The notes under the pieces are model-generated. The model was not told where the DNA came from. It was given only the letters and a program-made list of their open reading frames with translations, and ran no database searches. DNA of 16,266 bases from CAUZEO01 sp963578625 (GTDB lineage Bacteria; Verrucomicrobiota; Kiritimatiellia; SLOV01). The stretch is from positions 1 through 16,266 of the forward strand of contig CAUZEO010000080.1 of assembly GCA_963578625.1 (NCBI GenBank), in the 5' to 3' direction. The position numbers and the translations under genes are program-made. Shown here in pieces: positions 1-6,947 of the stretch. Numbering within the stretch: the stretch's first letter is position 1; every line of letters begins with the position of its first letter.

Positions 1-374
1 CCCGCGACGAACCCTTGCACTGGGAATCAGCCGGGCATGCCGCCCGCAAAGTGGTGGAAAACGTAGCCGAATCCGGGTTGCCCGGCGATACGATGCTAAG
101 CGTAAACATCCCTAACCTCCCGGTGGACCAATTGCGCGGATTCGCCGTCGCCCCCATGGGCAAGTCGCAATACATCGATGAATTCGAAGAGCGCATCGAT
201 CCGCGGGGCAACAAGTACTACTGGCTCGTGGGGGATGTCCACCGCGCGGATTCCTCCCGCCGATCGGATCTGGACGTGCTCGACGATGGCTACGTCTCCC
301 TGACCCCAATTCACTTCGATCTCACCGACCACGAAAGTCTGGAACGGCTGAATCAGTGGAAGTTGAGCCTCTGA
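1..374 (+). CDS. surE: 5'/3'-nucleotidase SurE, C-terminal part (5' end outside window)
   Basis: The reading frame is open from the first bases (frame of position 3) to the TGA at 372-374. It encodes about 123 residues of the C-terminal half of SurE, the metal-dependent phosphatase that removes phosphate from nucleoside 5'- and 3'-monophosphates in the cytoplasm. Recognisable family blocks are the HxxSAGHAA-like stretch at the window edge, the LSVNIPNLP block, the DPRGNKYYWL block typical of the dimerising C-terminal region, and the closing GYVSLTPIHFDLTD block. The N-terminal DDG metal-binding motif must lie upstream of the window. The gene converges on the HTH-EIIA gene with about 90 bp between stops. 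Family assignment is by recognition of these conserved blocks, and no disruption is visible in the part present. Confidence 0.88.
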   Translation, partial: RDEPLHWESAGHAARKVVENVAESGLPGDTMLSVNIPNLPVDQLRGFAVAPMGKSQYIDEFEERIDPRGNKYYWLVGDVHRADSSRRSDLDVLDDGYVSLTPIHFDLTDHESLERLNQWKLSL

Positions 375-463
375 ATCCCCGGAGTTGGTTTCTGTTTGGA
401 TACCCCGGCAGAGCAGGGAGGTTTTGGAGTGCGGAGTCCATTCCTCAAAAAGCCTCGGTTTTC

Positions 464-1174
464 CTACACCACCCTCGCCTCCGCTTCGGTAATCACTTCC
501 AGCATTGAACCGGCATCCGGCGCGCTCCGCAAGTCTTCCAGGATGGATGTTTGTTTCACCATCCGGCAGATGCGAGTGAGGAGATGCAGATGCAACCGGT
601 CGTACTGACTGCAAATAAGAAAAAAGAGGTCCGTAGTCCTGCCGTCCGGCCCGCCAAACGGCACCGGATGTACCGTACGACCCAGAACCATAAACGACTC
701 GGAAAACATGTAGGGATCGTGATGCCGGGGATGTAGAAGCGCCAGGCCCCCGGGAAGAGCCGTGGACCGGATTTCTTCCCGCTCTCGCAATGTCGTCAGC
801 AAGTCCGCGGGATCGTAGACCCGTTCCGTGCGCTCCGCGAGTTGCACCATATCCCGAACCACCGCCGCTCGTGTTTTCGAATGCAACTCCGGCTCAATCC
901 ATTCCCGCCGGAAAAAATCCGATACCAGCGTTTTCTGGTTGGAGCCTTCATTGAGAACCTCGGCGCTCGCATCATGAAAGGACGCAAGAGTTTCCTTGTC
1001 GAACGCCAGAATGCGCTGTGAGGCCCACGCGTCAATCTCACGCCGTTGAAACATGACCCGGTCGCCTTTTCGCAAACACGGGAGTTCCCCACGCTTGACC
1101 AGGCGCCGAACTTCATCTTCCTTGATATGAAGATATTCCGCGACCTGGCCGATGTCATATAGTTGGTGAGGCAT
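464..1174 (-). CDS. Excisionase-type HTH fused to PTS EIIA (fructose/nitrogen-type) domain, putative regulator
   Basis: This 236-aa protein has two parts. Residues about 5-52 are a MerR/excisionase-like helix-turn-helix (YDIGQVAEYL, EVRRLVKRGELP, a basic RKGDRVMFQRREIDAW wing). Residues about 85-232 resemble a PTS EIIA type-2 domain as in PtsN/FruA. The phosphorylatable histidine should be His148 in the ALPGGLALLHPR block (family form: GIGNGIAIPHG), and the DRLHLHLL block near 192-199 matches the family's THLHTL segment. No EIIB, EIIC or HPr is present nearby, which argues for regulation rather than transport. The ATG at 1174 is preferred over an upstream ATG at 1216 because the extra 14 residues (phenylalanine-rich, no HTH homology) lie outside the domain. 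The gene is divergent from the SDR gene. DNA binding and phosphorylation control are inferred from domain content. Confidence 0.8.
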   Translation of the reverse strand: MPHQLYDIGQVAEYLHIKEDEVRRLVKRGELPCLRKGDRVMFQRREIDAWASQRILAFDKETLASFHDASAEVLNEGSNQKTLVSDFFRREWIEPELHSKTRAAVVRDMVQLAERTERVYDPADLLTTLREREEIRSTALPGGLALLHPRHHDPYMFSESFMVLGRTVHPVPFGGPDGRTTDLFFLICSQYDRLHLHLLTRICRMVKQTSILEDLRSAPDAGSMLEVITEAEARVV

Positions 1175-1240
1175 GAAGAATGACTGAAAAAAACAGAGGT
1201 GGTTGAAACCCGGCAATCCGTGAATTCTTGCTCATCAGTA

Positions 1241-1335
1241 TCAATGTCTAATACAGAATGCTCAATGTCCAATATCGAAGGTGGCGATTTTCTTCCCTTG
1301 GACATTGGGCATTGAACATTGGATATTGGACATTT
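1241..1335. repeat. Degenerate ATTGGACATT-type inverted repeat in the divergent intergenic region
   Basis: The intergenic space between two divergent genes is filled with degenerate decamers of the type ATTGGACATT. The left half (1241-1278) carries them on the minus strand and the right half (1298-1335) on the plus strand. The best-matching arms are 1257-1272 and 1298-1313, complementary at 15 of 16 positions around a 25-nt loop. A related short copy lies at 5131-5154. I know such degenerate repeats from memory as common between genes in several PVC-type genomes; function unknown. Confidence 0.75.
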
Positions 1336-1364
1336 AAACTCGAGTTTCTTGAGAATTATACCTT

Positions 1365-2150
1365 ATGCCCACTACGCCATTTGATCTCACGGGAAGAGTT
1401 GCGCTGATTACAGGTACCAGCCGGGGCCTGGGCCAATACATGGGCCGCGCCCTCGCGCGCGCCGGCGCGGACCTTGTGATAACGAGCCGGGACCGAACCC
1501 GACTCGCGGAATTTCAAATGGAAATCGAATCGCTTGGAAGAAAGGCGACCTGCGTCGAACTTGATGTCCGCACTGAGTCAAGTATTCAAAGCGGCGTGGA
1601 AGAGGCCTGCGGCGCCTTCGGGAAAATCGACATCCTCGTCAACAACGCCGGGTGCAATGTCCGTAAACCAGCCCTGGAAATTACCTGGGACGATTGGAAT
1701 CTGGTCATCGAAACAAATCTTCGCGGGACGTTTTTCATGGCGCAGCAGGTTGCGCGCTGCGCCATGATTCCGGCCGGCTACGGCCGAATCATCAACATCG
1801 GCTCGATCACCAGTGTCTTCGGCTACGCAGCCCTCGGCCCCTACTGCGCCAGCCGTGGCGGCACGAAACAGCTAACCATGAGCCTCGCCGACGAATGGGG
1901 CCCCCACGGAATCAACGTAAACTGCCTGGCGCCCGGCTGGTTCGAGACCGCACAGAATCAAGTGCTCTACCAAAACAGGGAATGGGTGGATTACCTCTGC
2001 GACCGCATTCCTCTGAACCGCCCGGGTCATCCCAACGATCTCGATGGCGCCGTGGTATTTCTTGCCTCCGACGCATCCGAGTACATCACCGGGCAAACCC
2101 TCCTCGTTGACGGAGGCATGACCACCGGCGCCACAAAAGCATCGGTCTAG
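1365..2150 (+). CDS. SDR family NAD(P)-dependent oxidoreductase with Arg at the catalytic Lys position
   Basis: This 261-aa protein has the length and full layout of a classical short-chain dehydrogenase/reductase. The cofactor-binding TGTSRGLG glycine motif spans residues 16-23. NNAG is at 93-96, the structural Asn at 118, Ser147 of the active site lies 13 residues before Tyr160, and the end is the usual ITGQTLLVDGG. The sequence style (PYCAS block, LADEWGPHGINVNCLAPGWF) resembles gluconate 5-dehydrogenase and KduD-like sugar or sugar-acid dehydrogenases, but the substrate cannot be read from sequence. The oddity is the YxxxK motif, which reads YCASR: Arg164 (codon CGT at 1854-1856) replaces the almost invariant Lys. 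This is not a one-base change from a Lys codon. The ATG at 1365 gives the standard N-terminus. The gene is divergent from the HTH-EIIA gene, a plausible regulator. Confidence 0.9.
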   Translation: MPTTPFDLTGRVALITGTSRGLGQYMGRALARAGADLVITSRDRTRLAEFQMEIESLGRKATCVELDVRTESSIQSGVEEACGAFGKIDILVNNAGCNVRKPALEITWDDWNLVIETNLRGTFFMAQQVARCAMIPAGYGRIINIGSITSVFGYAALGPYCASRGGTKQLTMSLADEWGPHGINVNCLAPGWFETAQNQVLYQNREWVDYLCDRIPLNRPGHPNDLDGAVVFLASDASEYITGQTLLVDGGMTTGATKASV

Positions 2151-2505
2151 TCCTTCACTTTTCATAACAAAGCTAATGTCGTTTTCAGCCACGATCGTGG
2201 TTAGAAATATGATCTAAGGGGTAAGAACCCCCGTTTCACGCTGGAGGGATCGACAGACTTTTCGGCCGGAGCATCGGCCCCGGGCTACAAGGCCCTCAGC
2301 TGCCTGCCCCGGGCTGCGGAAGTTCAACAAAAAGTCAGCAGTCTCGCCTGAAAAGTGCAATGGGCAAAGAAGAACAAGCCCCACCCCCGTCTGACATGAA
2401 GAGTTCACTTTCGAGACCCATTGGATGGAGCCTGTTCCAGGGCTCTTGTCGATGGACATGCTGATAATCTTCCCTCCCAAAAAAATACTCCGTCAGGAGA
2501 GATGA
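2151..2505. other. Intergenic stretch without a recognisable gene
   Basis: No convincing coding frame appears on either strand. The stretch includes a GTAG-led hairpin (listed separately), a short GGGGT-AAGA-ACCCC hairpin at about 2218-2232 without a T-tract, and a duplicated CCCCGGGCT word. Open frames on the minus strand here have no family resemblance. Confidence 0.5.
2266..2288 (-). repeat. REP-like hairpin with GTAG mark (possible singlet)
   Basis: Read on the minus strand, GTAG (2285-2288) is followed after one base by a 7-bp stem, CCGGGGC / GCTCCGG, with a CGAT loop and one G-T wobble. The layout of GTAG followed by a short GC-rich hairpin matches REP elements handled by RAYT transposases. 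The stem sequence differs from the REPIN at 12111-12238, so membership of the same family is uncertain. Confidence 0.35.
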
Positions 2506-2961
2506 AGACATCGTGATTTCAGCGTAAAAATTCAGCCTTTTAGGGGTGATTTCAGCGTTCCTGTAGACACGCCGTATAAAAGAATCGACGATATCCTTCG
2601 AAACGACGATTACCGACTTAGTTATGGAAACAACAGCTACCTGATTATTCGACAGCCGAACCCCACCAACGAACCGTCCGATAATCCCCCGATCTACGCC
2701 GAGTACGAACTGACCACCGGCCTGAACGGTGGCGGCAACATATACTGTCCCCCGAATCCGCCGATCGCCCACGTCGACAAGACGCGAACCGGAATCCAGA
2801 TCGGCACGCCTGAAAATGCATTTCAAACGGTGGCTACCGCTGCTGCGGTCGCGTCCGGAGATACAATCATCGCAATTCGCCCCGGTACCTATTCAGAACC
2901 ACAAACCCTCAACAAGCCTATGACCTACTGCACTTACGACGGAAACGCAATGATCCGCTGA
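2506..2961 (+). pseudogene. Relic of a secreted right-handed beta-helix (pectate-lyase-like) protein
   Basis: The frame is open from just after a TGA at 2503-2505 to the TGA at 2959-2961, about 151 residues. It has no ATG until the last few codons. The second half matches the start of a parallel beta-helix domain as found in DUF1565/pectate-lyase-like proteins: GTPENAFQTVATAAAVASGD, then TIIAIRPGTYSE, then LNKPMTYCTYDG. That pattern (GT..nPf.TV..a...a..GdTI.i.pGtY.E...i.KpmT) normally opens a domain of several hundred residues. Here it stops after about 50 residues, and no matching continuation was found before the metE-like gene at 3050. Lack of a start and loss of the rest argue for a decayed fragment. 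The first half (2506 to about 2740) is not assigned. Confidence 0.6.
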
Positions 2962-3049
2962 CGATCAGTATTGCCATACTTCTCGAAGCAAAGAAACCGG
3001 CGCCAGAACTGCGCACATCAAAAACAACTCACCCGCCATTCACTTTGCC

Positions 3050-4129
3050 CTACCGATACCTATCCCGCAGCCGGCGGGCGGCTTCTACTTCGTTCTCAAG
3101 TTTCTGTACAACTTCCCCGATGGGTACCACCGCGGCCGAGCCGGGCGCGAATCCGCAATCGGGGTTCAAGGTAATGCGCGCGGGCTCGACGTGCCGGAGA
3201 GCCGTCTCGACTCGCTCCACGATCGTTTCCGGTGAATCCACAATCCCCGGCTGGCAGTTCACACAGCCGAGTCCGATTTCCATGTCGTCCCGTAGATCCT
3301 GGAGAATCGCGACATCCCCCGAACCCGGAGCGGTGAACTCCAGGGTCAGGTGGTGAACCTTGAGCTGATTGAGATGACCGATAATTCGCTCGTAACCGCC
3401 CTGGTGGTGCGACTCGCCACGGACCCGCGCCCCAGCGCGCCGGCACAGATGCACCGCGAGTTTCATGTCCTGAATTCCGTCCACCAACTCGTTGGTCATA
3501 TCGACGGCAAAGGCGGCGGCGCGATCCGGATCCTCGTATTGAGCCCGGACCTCGTCGTCCACGAAAAGGCACAGGTGGGGATCGTCAATCTGCACGATGG
3601 CGGCGCCTTCCTCTCGCAGAAGCTCGAGTTCCCTGCGTAGGATGGGCACGCACGCACGAACAAAATCGTCGCGGTTCGGATAGGCTTTTGCGGATTTCAA
3701 CGGATCCCACATCCGCTCGCCCAGCAGGGCCGGCGCCGGCAGCGTCGCCTTGACCATGCGATCGGTGATCGTCTTCAGGAACGCGACTTCCCGGGCGATA
3801 AACCCCGGCTGCTTGGGCGTGAGCCGATCTACCACCACGGTCCAGGGGCGGCCGTCTTCCGGATTGCTTCCCAACTCAAAGCCCTGAGCCAGTTCAGCGA
3901 TAACGCCGATGTACGACTTGCGCCACCACTCCCCGTCGCTGACCACGTCCAGGCCCGCGACCTCCTGCAGGGCTACCACCTCACGGATCGCCGCGCCCAT
4001 TCGGTCCTCGTACTCCTCCGGGGAGTAAGATGCGTCGCCGGAAACCAGCTGCTTAACGTGGTCCGGACGCGGCAGGGAACCTACGACACTCGCGGGGAAC
4101 AGCAGACCATTCTTATCCTTTGCTACCAT
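3050..4129 (-). CDS. Cobalamin-independent methionine synthase (MetE) C-terminal-domain-like methyltransferase
   Basis: This 359-aa protein matches the catalytic C-terminal barrel of MetE and its stand-alone relatives (MetE-C / UROD-MetE-like superfamily). The zinc ligands are all present: His227 and Cys229 in VHLCRR, Glu264 in LEFTAPGSGD, and Cys325 in LNPDCGFAP. Other family blocks are VVGSLPRP near residues 15-22, DGEWWRKSY at 65-73 and VQIDDP at 179-184. Full MetE is about 750 residues with an N-terminal folate-binding half. That half is absent, so the methyl donor and acceptor are not predictable; such short homologues use various methyl donors or unknown substrates. The ATG at 4129 is chosen. 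In-frame TTG/GTG codons at 4144 and 4141 would add five residues, and the nearest purine run (GAGGG) is too close to the ATG to decide. The nucleotidyltransferase stop is 15 bp upstream, so the pair is probably one transcript. Confidence 0.82.
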   Translation of the reverse strand: MVAKDKNGLLFPASVVGSLPRPDHVKQLVSGDASYSPEEYEDRMGAAIREVVALQEVAGLDVVSDGEWWRKSYIGVIAELAQGFELGSNPEDGRPWTVVVDRLTPKQPGFIAREVAFLKTITDRMVKATLPAPALLGERMWDPLKSAKAYPNRDDFVRACVPILRRELELLREEGAAIVQIDDPHLCLFVDDEVRAQYEDPDRAAAFAVDMTNELVDGIQDMKLAVHLCRRAGARVRGESHHQGGYERIIGHLNQLKVHHLTLEFTAPGSGDVAILQDLRDDMEIGLGCVNCQPGIVDSPETIVERVETALRHVEPARITLNPDCGFAPGSAAVVPIGEVVQKLENEVEAARRLRDRYR

Positions 4130-4144
4130 GCCCTCTTTCACCAA

Positions 4145-4909
4145 TTATCCGGCAAACGTCTTGACCCACTTTTCGTTGGCCAGCCGGTAATCTTCTTCGG
4201 TGTCGATCTCCATGTAGTCCCCATCGGTGGTGACCATGTGAACCGGTACGCCCTGCTCGATCATTTCCTGGAACAGTTCGATCAGGTAGGCCTTTTCGAA
4301 CACGGCGGCATCCCGCCAAGGTTGCCCGGCATAGGCTTGGCGAGACTGGTGATAGTACTCCCGCAACAACTCGGCGCCACGAGGGGAAAATTTGGCAACC
4401 CCGATGTATTCCCCCGCCGCCTCGCCGGCGGCGATCGCGCGGTGGACCCGGGTCACCAGATCTCCGTCAGCCGTCACCTTCTCGGCATCGTCTGCCGGGT
4501 GCTGTGATCTGTCGACGTACCTCGTCTCCCACCCTGTATCGACGCAAAGCACGATGTCGCCCGGGTGGTCCATGGCACGCTCTACGACACTGTCGCGAAA
4601 CAGGATGTCGGAATAACTGCAGACGAAACCTTCGCCCATGTGCTCCTCGGCATAAAACAGGGAGGCAAGGATGTTGTTGTTCTCCCAGTCCTCATTGCAG
4701 CAGTAGGTAAGCTCCGGATAGTCCTCGCGAATTTGATCGATTCGATATCCGCCGATAAAGACATTCGCATCCAGGCCGGCCCCGTCGAACGCCTCCAGTA
4801 TCCAATCCAGGATCGGCCTTTCTCCAACCGGTGCGTAGCACTTGGGTTGATGATCGCTCAAGGCATTCAGCCGGCTGCCCCGCCCCGCGCCGATGATGAA
4901 AGCCTTCAT
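4145..4909 (-). CDS. LicC-like sugar/phosphocholine-type nucleotidyltransferase
   Basis: This 254-aa protein has the Rossmann-like NTP-transferase fold. The N-terminal signature MKAFIIGAGRGSRL precedes QPKCYAPVGERPILDW, in which Lys23 is the expected nucleotide-phosphate-binding lysine. ENNNILASLFYA (76-87) resembles the LicC/phosphocholine cytidylyltransferase block. YSDILF (Asp101) is the metal-binding Asp segment. The C-terminal EIDTEEDYRLA is typical of the family. The likely reaction is activation of a phosphorylated alcohol, sugar or phosphonate with CTP or another NTP; the substrate is not determinable. The start at 4909 places the signature at the very N-terminus, and the 21 residues upstream in frame have no family match. 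No choline kinase, PEP mutase or glycosyltransferase is adjacent. The direct downstream neighbour is the MetE-C-like gene. Confidence 0.83.
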   Translation of the reverse strand: MKAFIIGAGRGSRLNALSDHQPKCYAPVGERPILDWILEAFDGAGLDANVFIGGYRIDQIREDYPELTYCCNEDWENNNILASLFYAEEHMGEGFVCSYSDILFRDSVVERAMDHPGDIVLCVDTGWETRYVDRSQHPADDAEKVTADGDLVTRVHRAIAAGEAAGEYIGVAKFSPRGAELLREYYHQSRQAYAGQPWRDAAVFEKAYLIELFQEMIEQGVPVHMVTTDGDYMEIDTEEDYRLANEKWVKTFAG

Positions 4910-4931
4910 AATTCTGTGCCTGCCAATTCGC

Positions 4932-5117
4932 TCATGCTTCCTGAGCATAGATCCCCCACCGGGCAAAAGCAACGGAGAGTGAGACGATCGTCAACCCCTG
5001 GTCGTTCAGGGCACACAAGTCCGCCTCCGATGTATACACGTCGTGATCGGACTGAAAACTCTGGCTCGCAGCCGGAGGCCTCACTTGTTTGAGAGAACCG
5101 AGGATGTCGGTTGACGA
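4932..5117 (-). other. Open frame without ATG upstream of the nucleotidyltransferase; unrecognised
   Basis: A minus-strand frame is open from a TAA at 5118-5120 to the TGA at 4932-4934, about 61 residues with no ATG; the only candidate starts are GTG. It contains the phrase DHDVYTSEADLCALNDQGL and ends 22 bp before the nucleotidyltransferase start. I do not recognise it. It may be the 3' end of a decayed gene, or only leader sequence. Confidence 0.2.
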
Positions 5118-5130
5118 TTACGGAATACGA

Positions 5131-5154
5131 TTTGGACATTCGATATTGGACGTT
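5131..5154 (+). repeat. Second copy of the ATTGGACATT-type degenerate repeat
   Basis: TTTGGACATT, CGATATTGGA and CGTT follow one another here, with the same decamer words as at 1298-1335, including the TATTGGAC core. The copy lies 11 bp beyond the desaturase stop, between two minus-strand genes. It is short and unpaired, unlike the inverted copy at 1241-1335. Confidence 0.6.
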
Positions 5155-5165
5155 TTCCGAAAACC

Positions 5166-6272
5166 TTACACGTTCGCGCCGCTGGCTTCTCGCTCGAGCA
5201 CCTGGTCCGACGCCTGGCCATCGTCCAACCCTGCCGGCAACTCCGGCACAAAAAAGTAATCCGGATCCTCGCGCTGCTTGCGATGAATCTCGAACATTCC
5301 CTTCCAGGTGGCCCACAGGCCGCGCGGGGCGGGCGGAAGATCGCTCTCGATCGCCTGGCGGAGCTTGGGGACGTTAAAAAACGGGACCGCGGGAAACATG
5401 TGATGCTCTACATGGTACTGCATGTTCCAGTACAGGAAAGCCGGCAACCCGGTGCTGATGTAGGTGCGGCAGCACAGGCGATGATCGGCGACATCCCCCT
5501 GCATGCCATAATGCTGCGGAGTGCCGCAGAGGAACTGCAGCCAACCGCAGTAGTGGCTGCCAATGTTGAATAGGAAGATCAGAAACCAGTGTCCCGTGAG
5601 TATGAATACGGTGGCGAGCACCGCATGACCGATCAGGCAGAAACGAGCCCAGTCGCGATGCCGATGGCGAAGTTGCTTGTTGTTCTCGGGCATCAGGAAC
5701 TCGTACCACTCGTTGTCCAATCTGCCGGTGGCACGCTTGAAATAGGTGACCAGGGTCTTCCAGGTAGCGACTGGATTCCAGCCGAACAGACTGAGCCAGA
5801 ACTGCCAATCCTTGAACGTGAACCGCTGTGGCAGAACCACCTCTCCATCGAAATCGTGGTGAGTCGTTAGCTGGTGATGCTTGATGTGGCTGGGGCGGAA
5901 CCAAACGTGATCCCACCAACCAAAAAATGAGAAGATTCTCAAAAAGATTTCATTGGGCGCCTTGCTCTTGAATACCGTCCTGTGCCCCAACTCGTGGCAG
6001 GCGGTACCTCCGAGAAACGCTCCCACCGTTCCGTGGGCAAAGAGTGCGGCGAGCAGGAGAGGGACCGACCAGATCCATGTGGCGGACGACACGTTGAGAA
6101 ACGCAAGGTAGGCCAAGGTCCCGGTGGTTATGCAAAGAGCCAGGTGCCCGAGAGCCTGACGATAACCCTGGAAGTCGCTGCGCTGCAGCAATTCCGCCAT
6201 GACTTCTTCGTCAACGTGAGGACGGTGCCACTTGATCTTGGCGTCTGTTCTAAATGTCGCGGTGGTTTCCAT
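5166..6272 (-). CDS. Membrane fatty acid desaturase / hydroxylase family protein
   Basis: This 368-aa integral membrane di-iron protein carries the three histidine boxes of the FA_desaturase superfamily: HELGH (93-97), HIKHH (129-133) and HVEHH (287-291), the last within QYHVEHHMFPAVPFFNVPKL, a classic third-box context. An extra histidine region, TPQHYGMQGD (251-260), lies before box three. Hydrophobic segments around residues 42-90 and 210-250 are the expected membrane pairs. These enzymes insert double bonds or hydroxyl groups into acyl chains using O2, which implies at least occasional aerobic metabolism. The regiospecificity and substrate cannot be told. The ATG at 6272 gives a normal N-terminus with AGGAG just upstream, though closer than ideal. 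It shares orientation with the nucleotidyltransferase, but a 256-bp gap containing a repeat separates them, so a shared operon is doubtful. Confidence 0.88.
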   Translation of the reverse strand: METTATFRTDAKIKWHRPHVDEEVMAELLQRSDFQGYRQALGHLALCITTGTLAYLAFLNVSSATWIWSVPLLLAALFAHGTVGAFLGGTACHELGHRTVFKSKAPNEIFLRIFSFFGWWDHVWFRPSHIKHHQLTTHHDFDGEVVLPQRFTFKDWQFWLSLFGWNPVATWKTLVTYFKRATGRLDNEWYEFLMPENNKQLRHRHRDWARFCLIGHAVLATVFILTGHWFLIFLFNIGSHYCGWLQFLCGTPQHYGMQGDVADHRLCCRTYISTGLPAFLYWNMQYHVEHHMFPAVPFFNVPKLRQAIESDLPPAPRGLWATWKGMFEIHRKQREDPDYFFVPELPAGLDDGQASDQVLEREASGANV

Positions 6273-6447
6273 ACTCCTGCCCGGAATCCTTCTACCGCCT
6301 GAACTCTACGTCACCAGGCATCGCTTGATCCAGCACTTTCAAACGCCGGTCAGCGAGAAATTGCCAAGTCTGATTCCCGACAGAATCCGATATCCATCAG
6401 GAGAGTGAGTTCTGAGTCGCCCCGGCATCGTACGACGTTTGTACTAT

Positions 6448-6723
6448 TCAGGTCCGCCCCAACAGGACGTCAATCTCCTTCATCTCCCTGTCGTTCAGCG
6501 GTACGAATTGCATGGCCCCGGGGTTCTCTATGACCTGCGTCTCAGTCCTGAAACCCGGAATGGGAATCATGACCGGACTTTTCGCCCAGAGCCAGCAAAG
6601 CGCACCCTGCACCGGGCTGCGGCCACGACTTGCCAGGACATCACGAATCGCCTCCATCTTTTTCAGTTGCTCGGCATGCGACTCCTCTTTCATGCCCCAT
6701 TGGTGCCGTATGTCGTCGGTCGG
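6448..6723 (-). pseudogene. C-terminal relic of an aldo/keto reductase
   Basis: About 91 residues ending at the TGA at 6448-6450 match the last third of aldo/keto reductases. The blocks are SFPTDDIRHQW, then EAIRDVLASRGRSPVQGALCW, then IPIPGFRTETQVIENPGAMQF, the conserved cofactor-binding C-terminal segment. The N-terminal two-thirds, with the catalytic Asp-Tyr-Lys-His and the first barrel strands, is missing. The frame stays open upstream to about 6954, but residues beyond 6723 (toward the uup start) do not resemble the family. I saw no remainder in other frames. The fragment is antisense-adjacent to the uup start and probably non-functional. Confidence 0.6.
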
Positions 6724-6947
6724 GAAGGAGGGAGGATCGTTTGGCACGATTACGGAATATGGGATGGCGTCACCAAAGCGCTGACGGAGGTTGAGGCCAA
6801 AGAGCAGTTGGGCTTGAAAAGCATTCGCGGCACCAGCCTTGTTTATTGGAAGAATGCACAGACGACCCGGAGTGATATGGTGTTGATGATCTCGATTCGG
6901 TCTGTGCCATTGACCTTCCAGTAGCGGCATCCCCATGATGCTCAGCC

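Noticed and set aside
1326..1362. TTGGAC and TATACC as a -35/-10 promoter for the SDR gene
   Set aside because: Spacing of about 25 bp is too long, and the -10 would lie directly before the ATG.
2218..2232. GGGGT-AAGA-ACCCC hairpin as terminator of the SDR gene
   Set aside because: The stem is only 5 bp and no T-run follows.
2335..2826. Minus-strand open frame of 163 codons
   Set aside because: It overlaps the plus-strand beta-helix relic, whose domain pattern is much more convincing.
3130..4144. Full-length methionine synthase MetE
   Set aside because: The N-terminal half is missing and the protein is about 359 residues, so only the C-terminal-domain-like family can be claimed.
6439..6924. 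Plus-strand open frame of 161 codons
   Set aside because: It is antisense to the aldo/keto reductase relic and matches nothing I know.
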